Shown: positions 33,219 through 41,266 of the stretch, in pieces
Layout of the letters: each line of letters starts with the position of its first letter
Numbering within the stretch: the stretch's first letter is position 1
Assembly: GCF_022867805.1 (NCBI RefSeq)
Contig: NZ_JALIFO010000010.1
Location: 62,001-126,000 of the forward strand
Length of the DNA: 64,000 nt
Direction: 5' to 3'
Source of the DNA: Cuneatibacter sp. NSJ-177
GTDB taxonomy: Bacteria; Bacillota; Clostridia; Lachnospirales; Lachnospiraceae
The notes under the pieces: generated by a model
The model's database searches: none
What the model was told of the DNA's origin: nothing
What the model saw: only the letters and a program-made list of their open reading frames with translations
Position numbers and translations under genes: made by a program

Positions 33219-34898
33219 TCACGAATTTGTGTCCAAAATGTCACAATCCCAGATCTGCCCCTTCACAGCGGCCAGGTAAACCTGCTCCGCCTGCCTGGCT
33301 TCCTGCCAGCGTTTTCGGACCGCAGCCTCAGCTTCAGGGTTTCCCATATACTGGAGAAGCCGGCTTTGATACCGCTCCTTTAGCGTACAGCTCCGATCCC
33401 CCTGCACCAGCTTATCCGCCAAAAAAACAATCAGCCTCTCATCCGCCCTGTCCCGCCGCTTCTCCGGCAGCGCCCCGTGGCTTTCCACCGGTTCCGCCGT
33501 CCGGATATAGCCAAGGTCCCGAAGCCAGGCGGCCGCCAAGGCCGCATGATTTTCCTGTCCCTTTGCGATGTCATGGAGCAGCGCGGCCCGCTCCGCAAGC
33601 TCTGCGTCAAGCCGGCCTCCGGCCATATTCACGGCCTCCGCCATCTTCCGGGCGGTCTCCGCCGTCTTTTTCAGATGTGCCCGCAGGCCGGACGGCAGGC
33701 CGAGATAATCCATCAGCTCCTCACACCATTCGCGGCTCGGCACCCGCAGAGAGCTGGTATAGGTCAAAAGTTCCTGATACTGTTCCGGCACATCCGCATC
33801 CATCAGGATACCAGGATCCGGCACCGCCACCTGCCTTTTCCGGTCCCCCAGCTTTTCACAGGCCCCCCGCAGTCCCATCCGTCCGTCATGGGTTAAAATC
33901 TCCGGCAACACGCGTCCCCTCAGCAGCAGGGGGTGTCCCGGTTCCCCCCGATAGACCGGACAAAATACATCCCCCCTCGGATCTTGTTTTTGTTCCGCTT
34001 CCAGCCGTTTTAAAGTAAACACCGAAAATACCGGGGAATCGCCGGGCAAAAAGAAAATGCCATCCCAGGACGGGTCGAATTGCCGGAGTCCCAGGCAGGC
34101 CGAATCGAACATCTTGGTCTCTGCATAGCGCTCATTTTTCACGCATTCCACGCCGGGCCCGGAAAACATCCGCTCCAGTTCGTCCGCCTGCCTTCCGGTT
34201 ACAATCACGGTCCGGCTGACGCCCGCCCTCAGCAGAAAGTCTAACTCCCAGTCCAGAAACGTCCTCCCGTTGATTTCCAAAACCGGCTTAAAGGTTCCCA
34301 TCCGCGAAGAAAGACCGGCCGCGACAATCACAGCTCCCAGCCTCTTTGGCGCCTGGATTTCATAAACTCCGCCGTACTCCTGGGGAATGTCCATCAGCCG
34401 GTCTAAATCCCGGCCGGTCAAAAAACTGATCAGCGCCCGGTTCCACCCTGCATGGGCCACAACCGCCACGTCCCCCTCGCTCTCCGCTAAAATCTGCCGG
34501 TAGGCGCTGACCGCCCGAAGCTGGCATTCCCGAAAGCTCTCCCCGCGGGGCGGAGCAAAATCCGCAAAATGACGTCCTCTCTCCTCATACCCGTTGGGAT
34601 CTTCCCGCCGGATCTCGGCAAACGTCTTGTTTTCCCACAAGCCCATGGCGATTTCGGCGCAGTTATCCACAACCTGGACCGGAATATCCCCACCGGAAAA
34701 AAGCGCTGCACTTTCCCGGCAGCGCCTTAACGGACTGGTATAAATTTTCGTCACTCCGGCCAGTTCCTCCCGGCTCTTCCACGCCAGCGCCTGATTTTTT
34801 CCGTCCTCCGAAAGAGGCAGATCCGTCCGCCCGATACATCTTTTTTCTCCGTCCGGAAACAGTGGTTTCCCATGGCGCAGCAAAAAAATCTTTCTCAT
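33219..34898 (-). CDS. histidine phosphatase / MobA-like nucleotidyltransferase / HD-domain fusion protein
   Basis: A 559-residue fusion of three domains. Residues 1-175 are a histidine phosphatase (LLRHGKP, R8-H9; CobC/GpmB-like). Residues 188-375 are a MobA/MocA-type nucleotidyltransferase with VIVAAGLSSRMGTFKP. Residues 390-559 are an HD domain (LLHDIAKGQ). The middle part is expected to transfer CMP or GMP to molybdenum cofactor. The phosphatase and HD parts could remove phosphates from a cofactor precursor or product. I recall a DVU_1551-type NTP transferase in the same Desulfovibrio neighbourhood. It follows the C_GCAxxG_C_C gene by 18 bases. Confidence 0.83.
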   Translation of the reverse strand: MRKIFLLRHGKPLFPDGEKRCIGRTDLPLSEDGKNQALAWKSREELAGVTKIYTSPLRRCRESAALFSGGDIPVQVVDNCAEIAMGLWENKTFAEIRREDPNGYEERGRHFADFAPPRGESFRECQLRAVSAYRQILAESEGDVAVVAHAGWNRALISFLTGRDLDRLMDIPQEYGGVYEIQAPKRLGAVIVAAGLSSRMGTFKPVLEINGRTFLDWELDFLLRAGVSRTVIVTGRQADELERMFSGPGVECVKNERYAETKMFDSACLGLRQFDPSWDGIFFLPGDSPVFSVFTLKRLEAEQKQDPRGDVFCPVYRGEPGHPLLLRGRVLPEILTHDGRMGLRGACEKLGDRKRQVAVPDPGILMDADVPEQYQELLTYTSSLRVPSREWCEELMDYLGLPSGLRAHLKKTAETARKMAEAVNMAGGRLDAELAERAALLHDIAKGQENHAALAAAWLRDLGYIRTAEPVESHGALPEKRRDRADERLIVFLADKLVQGDRSCTLKERYQSRLLQYMGNPEAEAAVRKRWQEARQAEQVYLAAVKGQIWDCDILDTNS

Positions 34899-34916
34899 TT
34901 TCCGCCTCCTATGAAA

Positions 34917-35345
34917 TTAAAAGGCTTCTCTCGCCATCCCTTCTATATCAAATCCAAAGTCTTCCAGGATCTCTTTGGCCTCCCGGTAGGCCGACTCGAT
35001 CAGTTTCGGACAGCGCATGGTCTTATTTCCAGGAAAACCTTCTAAAATCGTATCGCAGTCCGTTCCGCCGTAAGCTTCCCCGTATTCGCCCTGGAACCAC
35101 TCCACCAGTTCCGGAATCATTTCCTCCGCAGCCATTTTTTCGTCAAACAGAGACAACATAAGAGCCGCTCCGGTCAACGCCCCGCACAAGAGCCCGGATT
35201 GAACCCCCCGGCAAAGCCCGGACACGGCCCGGACCATCCGGTCATTTTCTTCCCCCAGCAAATCCAGGCCAAGGCTCACCAGAATCTGGGTGCAGCACTG
35301 CCCTTTTGCCATCAGCTGATGCAGCCTCAGAATATCCTTTTCCAT
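34917..35345 (-). CDS. C_GCAxxG_C_C family redox protein (DVU_1555-like)
   Basis: A 142-residue helical protein with the spaced cysteines of the C_GCAxxG_C_C family: C17-C18, C45, LLCGALTGA (C54), DCD near 95 and MRCPKL near 110. Members are thought to bind metal or do redox chemistry, with unknown substrate. Start 35345 lies just after the ModE-fusion stop (35350), with GGAG upstream. It is in the same transcript as both nucleotidyltransferase genes. Confidence 0.82.
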   Translation of the reverse strand: MEKDILRLHQLMAKGQCCTQILVSLGLDLLGEENDRMVRAVSGLCRGVQSGLLCGALTGAALMLSLFDEKMAAEEMIPELVEWFQGEYGEAYGGTDCDTILEGFPGNKTMRCPKLIESAYREAKEILEDFGFDIEGMAREAF

Positions 35346-35349
35346 CCGT

Positions 35350-36288
35350 CTACTCCTCCCACTCCTCAAAGTATTCTGCGAACAGCCGGTTGGCTTCCTG
35401 CCAAACCGCCCCGACAAATTCTTCATAGCGTTTCAGAAAATCTTTTCCCGCTTCGCTCAAAAAAGAATTGCCTCCGCGGGAACCGCCTGCCTGGCGCTCC
35501 ACCAAGCAGAACCCAAGGCGCTCCTCCGCCTTTTTGATCATGGTCCAGCCTTTGCTGTACGCCATCCCCATCTCCTGGCAGGCCTTTAACATTGAGCCTT
35601 CCTTCTCAATCCGGCGGAGGAATTCACTGGTCCCCTGTCCGAAAAACGTATCGCCGCGGGAAATCTCCAGCCTCAGCCGGAATTCCAGGGGAATTTCCAT
35701 CCGGGCCTGCTCCTCAAACTGAATCAGTTCGCGGTATTCTTCTTTCGTGTTGGCCTCCATCAAAATCCCCCGGTCCTCGACAGGGATTTCTTCCGTCGGG
35801 AGAACCCGGCTTCCGATGACGCTCCGCAGGCCGCCTTCCCCGTTAAACGCCAGTACCTGTTCCATCGCCGTTTGTCCCAGACAGATCGGATGCCCCGGCG
35901 TGCCGCAGCAGACCGGAATCGCGATCTCTGTCTTTGAGGCCATCACCAACTCCAAGGTCTCAGCGGAAAAAAGAGGCGTGTCCGACGGCAGCAGCAAAGC
36001 CCGGCCGCACTCCTTTTTCACCGCGCGGATCCCCAGCTTCACGGAATCCAGCATTTCCGAGGACTCATACTCCTCATTCCGCACGAATATCACGCCCCGG
36101 TGCGCCAGATGCTTCTCCAGTTCCTCCGCCCGGTAGCCGGTCACCACAACGATCGGGGTCACCCCAGCCTGCCGCAGCGTATCCATCTGCCGCTGAATCA
36201 TGCTGGATCCGGCCAGCTTCATCATCGGCTTGAAATCTTCCATTTTTTCGCAAGTCCCGGCTGCCAGAATAATCGCTCCTGTTGTCAC
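35350..36288 (-). CDS. molybdenum cofactor nucleotidyltransferase fused to a ModE-type DNA-binding domain
   Basis: A 312-residue fusion. Residues 1-200 are MocA/MobA-like (GAIILAAGTCEKMEDFKP, LLLPSDTPLF, CCGTPGHPI), expected to add CMP or GMP to molybdenum cofactor. Residues 205-300 are a ModE N-terminal-like winged helix (SMLKACQEMGMAYSKGWTMIKKAEERLG). The standard MxxSR-type loop is CEKM here, a variant. It is the first gene of the island, 53 bp after a consensus promoter, so it could sense cofactor status and regulate its own operon. Confidence 0.83.
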   Translation of the reverse strand: MTTGAIILAAGTCEKMEDFKPMMKLAGSSMIQRQMDTLRQAGVTPIVVVTGYRAEELEKHLAHRGVIFVRNEEYESSEMLDSVKLGIRAVKKECGRALLLPSDTPLFSAETLELVMASKTEIAIPVCCGTPGHPICLGQTAMEQVLAFNGEGGLRSVIGSRVLPTEEIPVEDRGILMEANTKEEYRELIQFEEQARMEIPLEFRLRLEISRGDTFFGQGTSEFLRRIEKEGSMLKACQEMGMAYSKGWTMIKKAEERLGFCLVERQAGGSRGGNSFLSEAGKDFLKRYEEFVGAVWQEANRLFAEYFEEWEE

Positions 36289-36340
36289 AAGCCACCCCTC
36301 CTCATTTTGATTCTTCTTTTGATAGAATAATGTTGATTTC

Positions 36341-36369
36341 AGTATACGAGGGCGGTTTCAAAATGTCAA
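36341..36369 (-). promoter_or_regulatory. main promoter of the molybdenum-hydroxylase island
   Basis: Minus strand TTGACA (36369-36364), 17-bp spacer, TATACT (36346-36341): near-perfect consensus. Its -35 overlaps the end of the tctA relic, so the island promoter adjoins decayed sequence. Confidence 0.8.
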
Positions 36370-37130
36370 GAAAAAGAACTGCCTCCCACGCAGGTCTCCC
36401 TTGCCATCTTTTTCGCTTCCCGGTGTTTCCGCCAGGCAGGCGTCTGCACCACGCACATCATTACGATCACGGCGATCAGGATCAGGGAGATCGGGCTGGT
36501 AAACATATCCCGCAGGAACAGCCCGAAGGAATTCTGGCTCAAAGTCAAATCCCGGCGAAGATTCAGCTCGAACATACGGCTGAGAATGATACCAAGAACC
36601 AACGCGCCGGTGGGAAAGTCATGGCGGCGGAGAAAATAGCCGATGATTCCGAAGCCCGCCATCAGGAAAACATCCACGATGTTGTTGTTGATCGCGTAAG
36701 ATCCCACCACACACAGAACCATGATGATCGGAATCAGGATGGAACGGGGAATCTCCCGGCACGCCGAAAGCCAGCATCGGAATATAAGCGGCCGGCACCG
36801 CTGCATTGTTGGCGGATTCCGGAGCCACCAGTCCCTCCACCGCCCCTTGTCCAAAGGGCACCTTGGGATTTTTCGTCACCCGCTTGGCGTGATCGTAGGC
36901 AAAAAGCGCCGCGATATCTCCGCCCGTGCCGGGCAGTGCTCCGATAAAGATTCCCATCAGGGAAGTCTGAATGGTCAAAGGAAAATAGTGGATCACATCG
37001 CTCATATGGGGGCGGATTTTGTCCACCTTCTGTTTGACGCTGGCGGCAAACTGCACGTCCTGGATTTGGATCAGGGCTTCGGAAAATCCGAACAGACCGA
37101 TCATTGCCACGATATAGCTGACGCCGGGTC
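36366..37130 (-). pseudogene. tctA relic with frameshift and deletions
   Basis: Two frames carry unmistakable TctA sequence. The upstream part (37130-36760) reads SYIVAMIGLFGFSEAL, GALPGTGGDIAALFAYDHAKR, APESANNA and FGVPGD. The downstream part (36770-36366) reads REIPRSILIPIIMVLCVVGSYAINNN to the C-terminus. Comparison with the intact tctA at 8.8-10.3 kb shows that about 80 residues are missing between GVPGD and IPRSI, and the frame shifts there. The N-terminal half (about 200 residues) is also gone. No tctB or tctC remains. Confidence 0.88.
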
Positions 37131-37206
37131 CGGCTGATCTCTCAGCGCCCCGGCGGCATCTATTTTCCGCATGCTTTTATGGTTCCATGCAATACATTAT
37201 CTTATT

Positions 37207-37226
37207 TTTTAAATGAAATTTCCCAT
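37207..37226. repeat. 20-bp exact repeat, copy 1
   Basis: TTTTAAATGAAATTTCCCAT, identical to 49043-49062 in the glnN leader. In both places the minus strand has a T-run immediately before it. It lies between rsmI and the tctA relic. Confidence 0.6.
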
Positions 37227-37280
37227 GAAAAAAACGGCCTATTTTTTTTACTCTCTTACTTACTCCCCTCTGGGATTGCC

Positions 37281-38117
37281 CTACAACAGCCCCTGATAGA
37301 TCTCCCGTTTCGTGCATCCCCGGTCCTTTGCCATCTGTTTCATTGCCTCTTTCTTCTCCATCCCCTGGTTCAGGTAAAATTCCAGGTGCTCCGGAAGGCT
37401 CATCTGTTCCCACTCCCTGGCCTTCTCCTCGGCCAGCGCCTGGGCGGAACGGCCTTCCAGGACCAGCACGAACTCTCCCCTGGCTTCATTTTCCTGATAA
37501 AAAGAGGCGGCCTCGGACAGGGTTGTCTGCCAGCCTTCCTCATACTTTTTCGTCAGCTCCCGGCAGATGGTAAGACGGCGTTCTCCGAGGGCCTCGCAGA
37601 GCTCCGCCAAGGTTTTTCCGAGACGGTGAGGGGCCTCGTAAAGGATCGTGGTGCGGGTCTCCTCTTTCAGCTCCTCCAGCACCTGCCTTCTTTCTTTCTT
37701 CTCCGAGGGTAAAAATGCCTCAAAACAAAACCGCCTGGCCGGAAGGCCCGAAATGGTCAGCGCCGTGATGCAGGCGCAGGGGCCCGGCAGAGAAGTCACC
37801 GAAATCCCCGCTGCAAGGCACTGGCGCACCAGTTCCTCCCCCGGATCGGAGATGGCGGGCGTTCCCGCATCGGTGATCAGTGCAAGATTCATGCCGGTTA
37901 AGAGCTTTTCCACCAGAATCCCGGCTTTCTCATATTTATTGTGTTCATGGTAGCTGGTCATCGGGGTCGTGATTCCAAAATGGTCCAGCAAAATCCGGCT
38001 GTGCCTGGTATCCTCGGCCGCGATCAGATCCACCGCTTTCAGCGTCTCCAGGGTCCGCAGAGTGATGTCGTTCAGATTGCCGATCGGAGTCGCACATAGA
38101 TATAAGGTCCCGCTCAT
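37281..38117 (-). CDS. rsmI: 16S rRNA (cytidine-2'-O)-methyltransferase
   Basis: A 278-residue tetrapyrrole-methylase-fold enzyme that methylates C1402 of 16S rRNA. Signatures are LYLCATPIGNLNDIT at the start, ISDPGEELV-type loop (DAGTPAISDPG) and SLPGPCA. It is the last gene of the gmk-like/holB/ricT/methyltransferase/rsmI operon, a conserved Firmicute order. Confidence 0.95.
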   Translation of the reverse strand: MSGTLYLCATPIGNLNDITLRTLETLKAVDLIAAEDTRHSRILLDHFGITTPMTSYHEHNKYEKAGILVEKLLTGMNLALITDAGTPAISDPGEELVRQCLAAGISVTSLPGPCACITALTISGLPARRFCFEAFLPSEKKERRQVLEELKEETRTTILYEAPHRLGKTLAELCEALGERRLTICRELTKKYEEGWQTTLSEAASFYQENEARGEFVLVLEGRSAQALAEEKAREWEQMSLPEHLEFYLNQGMEKKEAMKQMAKDRGCTKREIYQGLL

Positions 38118-38179
38118 GACTGTTTTCTCCTCATAAGGTTCATTTCAAAGCCCGCCCCTCTTTCATACCTATAGATCCT

Positions 38180-38947
38180 TTAATACCCATAGATCTCGTA
38201 AATTTCGTCGCAGTAAACGCCTGGCTCCTTGTATACGATCAGCGGCTTTTCCACCTTCAGCCAGGGATTTCCTCCCCGCGCCGCCTCAAGCAGAACCATG
38301 TTGGCGTCCGACTCCCGGTCCGGGTGTACCAGTTTCATTCGTTTGGGCTCCATGTGATATTCCCGTAGCAAGTCGAAAATTTCGCCGAGGCGGTGGGGCC
38401 GGTGAACCATGGCAAAACGCCCGCCTGGCCGGACGCATTTGGATGCCTCCCGGATCACATCCTCCAGGGTGCAGAGGATTTCATGGCGTGCAATCGCCTT
38501 TGGCTCCGATGGATTCTTGAGTCCGTGATTCTGATTCATATACGGCGGATTGCAGGTCACTACATCAAAAGAAGCCCCTCCGAACCGGCGGGAGGCTTCC
38601 TTGAGATCGCCTGTGACAATTTCCACCTTCTCCGAAAGGCCGTTGAGCCGGACGCTCCGTCCCGCCATCTCCGCCATTTCCTCCTGGATTTCCAGGCCGG
38701 TAAAATGGCTCCCCTCGGTTTTTGCCGTCAATAAGATCGGAATGATGCCGTTCCCGGTGCCGAGATCCAGCGCGCTCTCTCCGGGCTTTACCGTGACAAA
38801 ACCGGAGAGTAGCACCGCATCCATCCCGAAACAAAACTTAGAAGGATTTTGAATAATCCGGTAGTGGTTCCTCTGGAGATCGTCCAGACGCTCCCCTTCC
38901 CGCAGGATTTCTTCTGTCAAAGGGTCATTCTCCTTCCCTCGGCGCAT
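38180..38947 (-). CDS. TrmN6-like tRNA/nucleic-acid N6-adenine methyltransferase
   Basis: A 255-residue class I methyltransferase of the YfiC/TrmN6 group: motif I LDLGTGNGIIPILL and the N6-adenine motif CNPPY (near 131-135). It probably methylates A37 of tRNA-Val. Start 38947 overlaps the ricT end by 23 bases; the open frame continues upstream only as an out-of-frame reading of the ricT tail. The last codons and the following bases form a small direct repeat (GATCTATGGGTAT/GATCTATAGGTAT). Confidence 0.88.
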   Translation of the reverse strand: MRRGKENDPLTEEILREGERLDDLQRNHYRIIQNPSKFCFGMDAVLLSGFVTVKPGESALDLGTGNGIIPILLTAKTEGSHFTGLEIQEEMAEMAGRSVRLNGLSEKVEIVTGDLKEASRRFGGASFDVVTCNPPYMNQNHGLKNPSEPKAIARHEILCTLEDVIREASKCVRPGGRFAMVHRPHRLGEIFDLLREYHMEPKRMKLVHPDRESDANMVLLEAARGGNPWLKVEKPLIVYKEPGVYCDEIYEIYGY

Positions 38948-40385
38948 CCTTTTTTCGCTCCGGAGGGTTCGCCGCCTGTTCGCTGCGGCCCGGATTTCTC
39001 CGTCCCCGCCGTTCCGGATTGCCTTTTGTCTGACCGTCGGCCTCCGGATTTCTCCGGTCCGAAGCAGCCCGGTCGCGTCCGCCCCTGTCGAAGCCGCCTC
39101 TGCCGCGGCCCGCATGCTCGGACCTTCCTCTGCCGCCTCTCTGGCGGCCGTCCCCGGCGCCTTCCCGGCTGCCTTTTCCCTGGCTGTCCCGATCTGCGCC
39201 TTCCCGTTCGCGCATATTTCTCTGCTGTCCGTCCCGCTCGGAACCTTCCCGGCCGCCTCTCTGCTGTCCGTCCCGCTCGGAACCTTCCCGGCCGCCTCTC
39301 TGCTGTCCGTCCCGCTCGGAATTCTCCCGGCTGCGGCCTCCCTTTGTCTGGGCGTTCCGTTCGGAATTCTCCTGGCTGCGGGCATTCTTTTCCGGATCTT
39401 CCTTCTCGGAATTTTCCCGGCCGCGGCCGGATTTTTCCGGTCTTTCTCTCTCTGAATTCTTATTCTCACAGCAGCAGTTTCCCGGACACCCGTTCTCCGC
39501 GCCGTCCAGCTCGCCGCCGTCCCAATCCTTGTCGTCCTTGTCCGCCCCGCCTTTGCCCTTCTTTCTTCTGGGCTTAAAGCGCAGCTCATCAATGGGATAC
39601 TCCCGCACTTCCACATCGTCCCCGTCCAGATTGACGATCACTTTCACTGTCTGACGCAGGACATTGACACTCTGAACCGTACCGCGCACGCTGTCCCCGC
39701 TGTGCAGCACAGCGTCCCCGATTCCGGGAAGCCGGCTGTTTAAGTATTCATATGTGTCCTCTTCATTTTTCAGGCAGCACATCAGCCTGCCGCAGACGCC
39801 GGAAATCTTCGTCGGGTTCAGGGACAGGTTCTGTTCCTTTGCCATCTTGATGGACACAGGCGCGAACTCCGATAAATACGAATGGCAGCACAGACAGCGG
39901 CCGCAGATTCCGATCCCGCCCAGGATCTTGGTCTCGTCCCGCACGCCGATCTGTCTCAGCTCGATCCGGGTCTTAAACACCGAGGCCAGGTCTTTAACCA
40001 GCTCCCGGAAATCAATGCGCCCATCTGCGGTAAAATAAAACAGAATTTTATTATTGTCAAAGGTGTACTCCACATCCACCAGCTTCATTTCCAAGCCATG
40101 CTTGGCGATTTTCTCCTGGCAGATGGAAAACGCCGATTTTTCTTTTTCCTTATTCTTCGCCACAACGGCAAAATCTTCCTCGGTGGCCAACCGGATCACG
40201 GGTTTCAGCGGCTGAACCACGGTCTCCTCCTCCACCATCTTGTTGCCCAGCATCACCGTGCCCATCTCCAGGCCGCGGGCCGTCTCGACAATCACTTTGG
40301 AACCCTTCTTAATTTCCTGCTCGCCCGGATCAAAGTAGTAAACTTTGCCTGCGCAGCGGAATCTTACTCCAATAATCTGTACCAT
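38925..40385 (-). CDS. ricT: RicT/YaaT (PSP1 domain) with a long Arg/Gly/Glu-rich tail
   Basis: A 486-residue protein. Residues 1-285 are RicT: the PSP1 core and the cysteine cluster CGRCLCCHSYL...CGRLMCCLKNE, known in Bacillus to bind iron-sulfur clusters with RicA and RicF. That complex promotes sporulation phosphorelay and RNase Y processing. Residues 290-486 are a low-complexity hydrophilic tail rich in Arg, Gly, Glu, Ser and Asn, with RGGR/RGR patches and 13-residue tandem repeats. Bacillus YaaT is about 275 residues, so the tail is an addition of about 200. It sits directly before holB in the usual operon. Confidence 0.92.
   Translation of the reverse strand: MVQIIGVRFRCAGKVYYFDPGEQEIKKGSKVIVETARGLEMGTVMLGNKMVEEETVVQPLKPVIRLATEEDFAVVAKNKEKEKSAFSICQEKIAKHGLEMKLVDVEYTFDNNKILFYFTADGRIDFRELVKDLASVFKTRIELRQIGVRDETKILGGIGICGRCLCCHSYLSEFAPVSIKMAKEQNLSLNPTKISGVCGRLMCCLKNEEDTYEYLNSRLPGIGDAVLHSGDSVRGTVQSVNVLRQTVKVIVNLDGDDVEVREYPIDELRFKPRRKKGKGGADKDDKDWDGGELDGAENGCPGNCCCENKNSERERPEKSGRGRENSEKEDPEKNARSQENSERNAQTKGGRSRENSERDGQQRGGREGSERDGQQRGGREGSERDGQQRNMREREGADRDSQGKGSREGAGDGRQRGGRGRSEHAGRGRGGFDRGGRDRAASDRRNPEADGQTKGNPERRGRRNPGRSEQAANPPERKKDAPREGE
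39221..39328 (-). repeat. 39-bp tandem repeat within the ricT tail
   Basis: Two full, essentially identical 39-bp units (39221-39259, 39260-39298) and a partial third. They encode the 13-residue unit (E)GSERDGQQRGGR. The in-frame period implies copy number can change without frameshift. Confidence 0.85.
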
Positions 40386-40400
40386 ATATATAAAAACCTC

Positions 40401-41255
40401 CTAAGCCTTCATCGCCATCAGCAGCAATTCAGCCGCCAGTTCATAGTTCACATTGGAGAGAATCCGGCGCTCCATTCCGTCGACTTCCTCCAGGATCCGG
40501 TGAAGCTTGGCGTAAGACGCCGCCTCCGCCCATTCCCCGTAGCCTTTGTACTCCTCCGGCATCCGCAAAAGCTCTCTCTTTCCGGTGGATTTCACCACCA
40601 GCACATCCCGAAAATAGACCCGCGCCAGCGCGGCTGCCGCACCGGCCGGAACCTTTCTCTCCTTCAGCGCCTTGGCGCCGTCGGCCATCTGCGTCACCGT
40701 CAGGCTTCTTGCCTGGCGCAGCAACGACAAAAACAACTGCCGGTCTTCCTCCGGCAAAAGACGCTCTTCCTGTTCCTCCTCGGTCAGCTTGAGCAGCACG
40801 CTCCGGGACAGGATCGTGGAAAGAAGCTTGCCGGCGTTCGCCGTCAGCAGCAAAATCACGCCGTAATAGGGCGGTTCCTCCAATGTTTTTAAAAGCGCGT
40901 TCTGCGCCTGTACCGTCAGTTTTTCTGCCTCCGGTACCAAGTATACTTTGTAAGGACTGCTGTAGGGCCGAATCGTGATATCATCCACCAACTGCCTGCG
41001 GATCTCGTCCACGCCGATGCTGTCCGGCTTTTCATGGCGGACCCGGATGATATCCGGATGATTCCCGCTGGCATAGGCCAAGCAGGAATGGCAGGTTCCG
41101 CAGCCTGTCCCTTTCTCGCACTCCAGGCGGGCGGCAAACTCCCCGGCAAGCGCCTCGGCCTCCTGCCCGCTTTCTTCCTCTATGATATAAGCATGGGAAA
41201 CCTTTTCTGATTCCTGTACCCGGATAAAGTATTCCCGAATTTCTTCTTTCCGCAT
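40401..41255 (-). CDS. holB: DNA polymerase III delta' subunit (HolB)
   Basis: A 284-residue AAA+-fold clamp-loader subunit. Zinc-module cysteines are C41, C45-type CGTCHSC (CEKGTGCGTCHSCLAYASG) and the sensor region includes ALLKTLEEPP (NALLKTLEEP). The P-loop is degenerate, as normal for delta'. It is slightly short against typical 310-330 residues. It lies between the guanylate-kinase-like gene and ricT. Confidence 0.92.
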   Translation of the reverse strand: MRKEEIREYFIRVQESEKVSHAYIIEEESGQEAEALAGEFAARLECEKGTGCGTCHSCLAYASGNHPDIIRVRHEKPDSIGVDEIRRQLVDDITIRPYSSPYKVYLVPEAEKLTVQAQNALLKTLEEPPYYGVILLLTANAGKLLSTILSRSVLLKLTEEEQEERLLPEEDRQLFLSLLRQARSLTVTQMADGAKALKERKVPAGAAAALARVYFRDVLVVKSTGKRELLRMPEEYKGYGEWAEAASYAKLHRILEEVDGMERRILSNVNYELAAELLLMAMKA

Positions 41256-41266
41256 TCGTCACCGCG

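Noticed and set aside
39210-39330. CRISPR-like repeats
   Set aside because: The 39-bp units are directly adjacent without unique spacers and are in frame within ricT, so they are coding tandem repeats.
38948-39616. N-terminal extension of the TrmN6-like methyltransferase
   Set aside because: Out-of-frame reading of the repetitive ricT tail; the methyltransferase fold begins after 38947.
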